Source: Natrialbaceae archaeon (GTDB lineage Archaea; Halobacteriota; Halobacteria; Halobacteriales; Natrialbaceae). Taken from it: 16,562 nt of DNA. The stretch spans positions 1 to 16,562 of the forward strand of contig PUKM01000166.1 of the NCBI GenBank assembly GCA_003552325.1, written 5' to 3'. Both the position numbers and the translations under genes were made by a program. Numbering within the stretch: the stretch's first letter is position 1; the number at the start of each line of letters is the position of its first letter. The notes beneath the pieces were generated by a model. It saw nothing but the letters and a program-made list of their open reading frames with translations, had not been told where the DNA came from and searched no databases. Positions 13,250-16,562 of this stretch are shown piece after piece.

Positions 13250-14749
13250 TCAATCGTCCTGAGCGGAGTCGAACGCGGCAGGACGACCGATCGTTGATGG
13301 CTGGACGTCTCGTGTCCCGTCACCGTCGGCTGCAGCGTCGATAACGAGTGGCTGACCCGCTCGAGCACCCCCGAGCGTGACGACACGATGGTCGGTGTCC
13401 TCGAGCGTGAGCACGTCACGGCCGTCGAGGACGGTCATTGGATCGAGACCGTCCCAGTCGATCGTCTCGAAGCCGTCTTGGGGCGTAACCAGGATTGCCG
13501 CATCGAAGGAGGGGAGGTCCCCTGTCGATGGGGCGGCAAGCGCGGCGAGGTCAACGGGCCTCGCACCGAACTCGCCCGGATCGACCAGTGGATCCACGCC
13601 CCACGGAGTCGCCCCACGAGCATCGAGTACCTCGACGATGTCGATCGCTGGGGCTGCTCTGACTTCCGGAACACCGGGCCGATACGTGAATCCGAGCACG
13701 AGGACGTCAGCACCGGCCAAGGCGTCGCCATTGGCCGCGAATTCTCGCTCGAGCATGGACACCGTTCGAGTCGGCATCGCCCGGTTTGTCTCTCGGCCCA
13801 TCTCGACCATGGGAAGTGGCGCTTCCGTGCGCGAGAGCAGGAAATACGGGTAGTAGGGGATACAGTGACCGCCCACACCTGGCCCGGGATCGTGAAGATG
13901 ACACATCGGGATATGATTGGCAGTCTCGATGACTTCCCGGACCGAAATCCCCAGATCCTCAGCGGTTCCTGCGAGCTGGTTCGAGAGGGCGATGTTGACG
14001 TCTCGATAGACCCCTTCGAACACTTTCACGGACTCTGCTGTCGTTGCATCGGAAACGAGATGGACCGCGTTCTCGGTGAGTTCGTCATAGATGAGCGCGG
14101 CTCCACGGCCACTCTCGTCGTCGACACCCCCGACGACTTTCGGATAGGCACCACGAATATCACGGAGTGCCGTCCCCGAGGCCGTCCGCTCTGGACAAAA
14201 TGCCACCCCGAACGCATCCGCCTCGAGTCCGCTCGTTGCAGCCAGATGCGGACGGATCACGTCACGACACGTTCCCGGCGGCAGCGTCGATTCGACGATC
14301 ACGAGATCGCCTGGCTCGAGGCCACTCGCGATGGCATCGAGTACCGCTTCGACCGTCGAGAGGTCGGGTTCAGGTGGCCCATCACCCGTTTCGGTGATCA
14401 GTGTGGGGACGATGACAACGTGTACGCGTGCGTGCCTGGCGGCAGCGTCACCATCGGTCGTTGCCTCGAGTCGACCTGCCCGAACCTGTGTCTCGAGCAG
14501 TTCGGGGAGTCCAGGTTCGCCCTCGAGGTGGCACACACCGGCGTTGACGCTTTCGACGACAGTCGGGTCGATATCGACCCCGGTCACGGCACCCGTCAGG
14601 TCGGCGTAGACGGCGGCCAAGGGGAGGCCCATCTTTCCGAGGCCGTAGACGGCGACGGGAATCCGCCCCGAACGGAGGGCTGCTCGCTGGTCGCGCTCGG
14701 GTTCGACCGCCCCGTACAGGTGCTGGCGATCGGGACCATCCGCACTCAT
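13250..14749 (-). CDS. Nucleotide-sugar 6-dehydrogenase (UDP-GlcNAc/UDP-ManNAc dehydrogenase type, WbpA/WecC-like)
   Basis: A 499-residue NAD-dependent enzyme that oxidises C6 of a UDP-sugar to the uronic acid in two steps. It has the NAD-binding VYGLGKMGLPLA (34-45), VESTLPPGT (152-160), FCPERTASG (184-192), a catalytic Lys (about 242, TTAESVKVFEG) and the catalytic Cys296 in GVGGHCIPYYPYFL. The PERxxxG and GGHCIPxxPYFL forms are those of UDP-N-acetylhexosamine dehydrogenases rather than UDP-glucose dehydrogenases. About 30 residues precede the Rossmann fold, and an acidic tail follows the last domain. Its ATG overlaps the stop of the upstream oxidoreductase by four bases (ATGA), showing translational coupling. 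With its two upstream partners it fits synthesis of a UDP-diacetamido-uronic acid; GlcNAc versus ManNAc as substrate cannot be decided here. Confidence 0.9.
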   Translation of the reverse strand: MSADGPDRQHLYGAVEPERDQRAALRSGRIPVAVYGLGKMGLPLAAVYADLTGAVTGVDIDPTVVESVNAGVCHLEGEPGLPELLETQVRAGRLEATTDGDAAARHARVHVVIVPTLITETGDGPPEPDLSTVEAVLDAIASGLEPGDLVIVESTLPPGTCRDVIRPHLAATSGLEADAFGVAFCPERTASGTALRDIRGAYPKVVGGVDDESGRGAALIYDELTENAVHLVSDATTAESVKVFEGVYRDVNIALSNQLAGTAEDLGISVREVIETANHIPMCHLHDPGPGVGGHCIPYYPYFLLSRTEAPLPMVEMGRETNRAMPTRTVSMLEREFAANGDALAGADVLVLGFTYRPGVPEVRAAPAIDIVEVLDARGATPWGVDPLVDPGEFGARPVDLAALAAPSTGDLPSFDAAILVTPQDGFETIDWDGLDPMTVLDGRDVLTLEDTDHRVVTLGGARAGQPLVIDAAADGDGTRDVQPSTIGRPAAFDSAQDD

Positions 14750-15747
14750 TGGGCGATCAACGCCTCCTCCGCGTCCGCGATGTACTCGCGGATTCTATCG
14801 ACGGTCTCGAGGGCCGCGATGCCATCTTCGGCCGTCACCGGCGGCTGGTCGCTTTCTCGGACTGCCGCGGCGAACGCCTCGAGTTCTCGTTTCAGTGGTT
14901 CGCCGTTGTCGACGCGTGGGCGTTCGACGACGCTCTCGTGGCGGTGTCGGTTGCGGCCTTCGACGGTGACGTACTCGGGGTAGGAGTTGCGGTGGATCAG
15001 GACCGATTGCTGGAGGTAGTCGACTTCCACCAGACACTCCCGCGCCGTAACCGTGAGTTTGCGCACCTTCTTTTGGGTCCGACGGCTCGCCCGCAGCGTA
15101 ACGATGGCACCATCACAGGTCATCGTTGCCGTTGCATACTGACCGTCCGCGGTACTCATCGCCGCACAGACCTCCGAATCCCCATCGAACAGCGAGTGGA
15201 CGACGTCGATATCGTGGATCATCAGGTCTCGAACGACCCCATCGGTCGCCGTCCGATCGATTGGGGGGCCGAGTCGTTCGGCTTCGATGGCGATGATCTC
15301 GAGATCGTCGACGATCGACGCGAGCGTCTCGACAGCTGGATTGAATCGTTCGATGTGCCCGACGCCGAAGACGAGTCCTGCCTCCTCGGCCATCGCCGCC
15401 AGTTTGCGTCCCTCCGCAGCCGTCGTCGCGATTGGCTTCTCGACGAGGACGTTGACGCCCGCCTCGAAGCAGGCGCTGACCGTCTCGAGGTGGGCTCCCG
15501 TGGGCACTGCAACGGTGACGAGGTCACACGATGCGAGGAGGTCGTCCAGCGGAACCGCAGCCGTCCCGTACCGGCGGGCAACGGTCTCGGCGAGTTCATC
15601 GTCGAGGTCCGTAATCCCGACGAGGTCGATTCCTCGGCACTCGCCGTAGACGCGAGCGTGGTTCTCTCCCATCGCTCCCACGCCGATCACGCCGGCGCGA
15701 AGTGGGGGTTCGATCTCGGTGTCGGGTGCTTCGTTTGTACTCGTCAT
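14746..15747 (-). CDS. Gfo/Idh/MocA oxidoreductase, probable UDP-N-acetylhexosamine(uronate) 3-dehydrogenase (WbpB-like)
   Basis: A 333-residue NAD(P)-dependent oxidoreductase. It has the N-terminal Rossmann motif GVIGVGAMGENHARVY (GxGxxG at 22-27), an EKP motif (Glu103-Lys104-Pro105) bearing the catalytic Lys, and the C-terminal substrate domain with VRDLMIHDIDVVHSLF. The sequence style is that of archaeal UDP-GlcNAc 3-dehydrogenases and bacterial WbpB/WlbA enzymes, which make the 3-keto sugar for transamination. It overlaps the aminotransferase gene upstream and the 6-dehydrogenase gene downstream by four bases each, so all three are one transcription and translation unit. A general sugar dehydrogenase role is possible, but the coupling to a DegT aminotransferase argues for the 3-keto step. 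Confidence 0.88.
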   Translation of the reverse strand: MTSTNEAPDTEIEPPLRAGVIGVGAMGENHARVYGECRGIDLVGITDLDDELAETVARRYGTAAVPLDDLLASCDLVTVAVPTGAHLETVSACFEAGVNVLVEKPIATTAAEGRKLAAMAEEAGLVFGVGHIERFNPAVETLASIVDDLEIIAIEAERLGPPIDRTATDGVVRDLMIHDIDVVHSLFDGDSEVCAAMSTADGQYATATMTCDGAIVTLRASRRTQKKVRKLTVTARECLVEVDYLQQSVLIHRNSYPEYVTVEGRNRHRHESVVERPRVDNGEPLKRELEAFAAAVRESDQPPVTAEDGIAALETVDRIREYIADAEEALIAQ

Positions 15748-16562
15748 AATGACTCCTCGAACGCAGTGATTGCGTCGATCACGCGGCGACAGTCTTCGCG
15801 CGTGACGTTCGGGTGGACCGGCAACGAAAGAACACGCTCGGCCGCCCGTTCGGATACTGGCAGCGAGACCGCAGCCGTGCTCACACAGTCGTACACCGGC
15901 TGCCGGTGGATGGGCGTCGGATAGTAGACCGCTGAGCCAATGTCCCGCTCCTCGAGCCAGGCTGCCAGTGCATCGCGGTCGTCAGTTGCAATCGTGTACT
16001 GGTGGTAGACGTGTTCGGCGCCGTCGGGGACAGTCGGGGTCTCGACAGCGAGCGAGGCCAACCCGTCGTCGTATGTCGCGGCGTTTTGCTGTCTCGCCGC
16101 CGTGAACGCCGGGAGACGCTCGAGTTGGGTCCGCCCGATTGCGGCAGCGAGACTGGTCATCCGATGGTTGCTCCCGAGTGAGACGTGCTCGTAGCCGCGG
16201 TCACCGGAGACGTCACGCCCGTGGTTCACGTAGCTCATCGCGGCCTCGGCGACCTCCTCGTGTGGCGTGGTGAGCATGCCACCTTCACCGGTCGTCATAT
16301 TCTTCGTCGGGTAAAACGAGAAACAGGCGGCGTCACCGAGACTACCCACGGGCTGGCCATCGAGTGCCGCTCCGTGGGCCTGGCACGCGTCCTCGAGCAC
16401 GAACAGGTCGTGATCGTCGGCGAGTTCGCCGAGTCGGTCCATCGCCGCGGGCAGTCCGTACAGGTGGACGGGCATGAGGCCCACAACATCGGATCGTTCT
16501 CGAAGAATGCGTTCGACGTGATCGGGATCCATCGCGTACGTCTCGGGATCGATGTCCGCGAA
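15744..16562 (-). CDS. DegT/DnrJ/EryC1/StrS sugar aminotransferase (WbpE-like), 5' end outside the window
   Basis: The visible 272 residues are the C-terminal three quarters of a PLP-dependent sugar aminotransferase; relatives have about 360-380 residues, so roughly 100 are missing. The visible start reads FADIDPETYAMDPDHVE, a standard internal stretch of the family, showing the ATG at 16532 is not the true start. PLP-binding features are VLEDACQAHGA (Asp58 of the visible part) and the Schiff-base Lys87 in FSFYPTKNMTTGEGGM. It overlaps the oxidoreductase downstream by four bases (ATGA). It should transaminate the 3-keto UDP-sugar made by the neighbouring dehydrogenase, using glutamate as donor. 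Further genes of the pathway, such as an N-acetyltransferase, are expected beyond 16562. Confidence 0.92.
   Translation of the reverse strand, partial: FADIDPETYAMDPDHVERILRERSDVVGLMPVHLYGLPAAMDRLGELADDHDLFVLEDACQAHGAALDGQPVGSLGDAACFSFYPTKNMTTGEGGMLTTPHEEVAEAAMSYVNHGRDVSGDRGYEHVSLGSNHRMTSLAAAIGRTQLERLPAFTAARQQNAATYDDGLASLAVETPTVPDGAEHVYHQYTIATDDRDALAAWLEERDIGSAVYYPTPIHRQPVYDCVSTAAVSLPVSERAAERVLSLPVHPNVTREDCRRVIDAITAFEESL

Noticed and set aside
13388..14983. A 531-codon open frame on the plus strand opposite the sugar dehydrogenase genes
   Set aside because: It is antisense to two clearly recognisable enzymes, its protein has no recognisable motif and is rich in Arg and His unlike haloarchaeal proteins. 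Long antisense frames are expected in GC-rich genomes.
14749..15924. A 391-codon open frame on the plus strand opposite the oxidoreductase gene
   Set aside because: Same reason: it mirrors a coupled, motif-bearing gene and shows no domain of its own.
1..16562. The very frequent CTCGAG hexamer, considered as a dispersed functional repeat
   Set aside because: It occurs mostly inside coding sequence as Leu-Glu or Ser-Arg codons and is a general compositional habit of these genomes.
1..16562. CRISPR array, toxin-antitoxin or other defence module
   Set aside because: No regularly spaced repeats were seen, and none of the recognised genes belongs to a known defence family; the radical SAM gene does not show viperin-type context or motifs that I can recognise.

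Overview
The window comes from a haloarchaeon, most likely of the Natrialbales type. The evidence is GC-rich DNA full of CTCGAG, acidic proteins, an archaeal-type ribosomal protein L10e, archaeal BRE/TATA promoters placed for leaderless or short-leader mRNAs, and a tRNA-His gene with no encoded CCA. The species assignment is inference; no 16S rRNA or other strong marker is present.

Region 1 (1-4217) is core-type sequence. On the minus strand lie a radical SAM protein with an unusual CX4CX2C cluster motif, a RimK-like ATP-grasp ligase upstream of it, and ribosomal protein L10e. On the plus strand lies a site-2-protease-type membrane metalloprotease with two CBS domains.

Region 2 (4218-6083) holds the marks of past mobile DNA. 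Downstream of the tRNA-His gene (minus, 4473-4546) are two partial copies of its 3' end and an inverted T-arm fragment, as left by repeated integration or excision at a tRNA attachment site. Beyond it are two small membrane protein genes (a DoxX family protein and an unassigned four-helix protein) and a solo palindrome resembling the end of an IS200/IS605-type element.

Region 3 (6084-16562) looks like a surface-glycan locus. It holds an intact alkaline-phosphatase-superfamily phosphodiesterase, a polysaccharide deacetylase, a GT4-type glycosyltransferase, a CPxCG zinc-ribbon micro-protein, an Lrp/AsnC regulator fused to a TrkA-C (RCK_C) domain, a second phosphodiesterase-like protein that has lost nearly all catalytic residues, and a translationally coupled three-gene operon on the minus strand. 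The operon encodes a DegT-type aminotransferase (cut by the window edge), a Gfo/Idh/MocA sugar 3-dehydrogenase and a nucleotide-sugar 6-dehydrogenase. Together these match the WbpE/WbpB/WbpA logic for UDP-diacetamido-glucuronic-acid-type sugars used in archaeal glycans.

The strongest leads are the degenerate phosphodiesterase next to the sugar operon, the tRNA-His remnant array, the IS200/IS605-like solo end, and the radical SAM/ATP-grasp pair. I found no CRISPR array, no integrase or transposase gene, and no clear multi-gene defence system.
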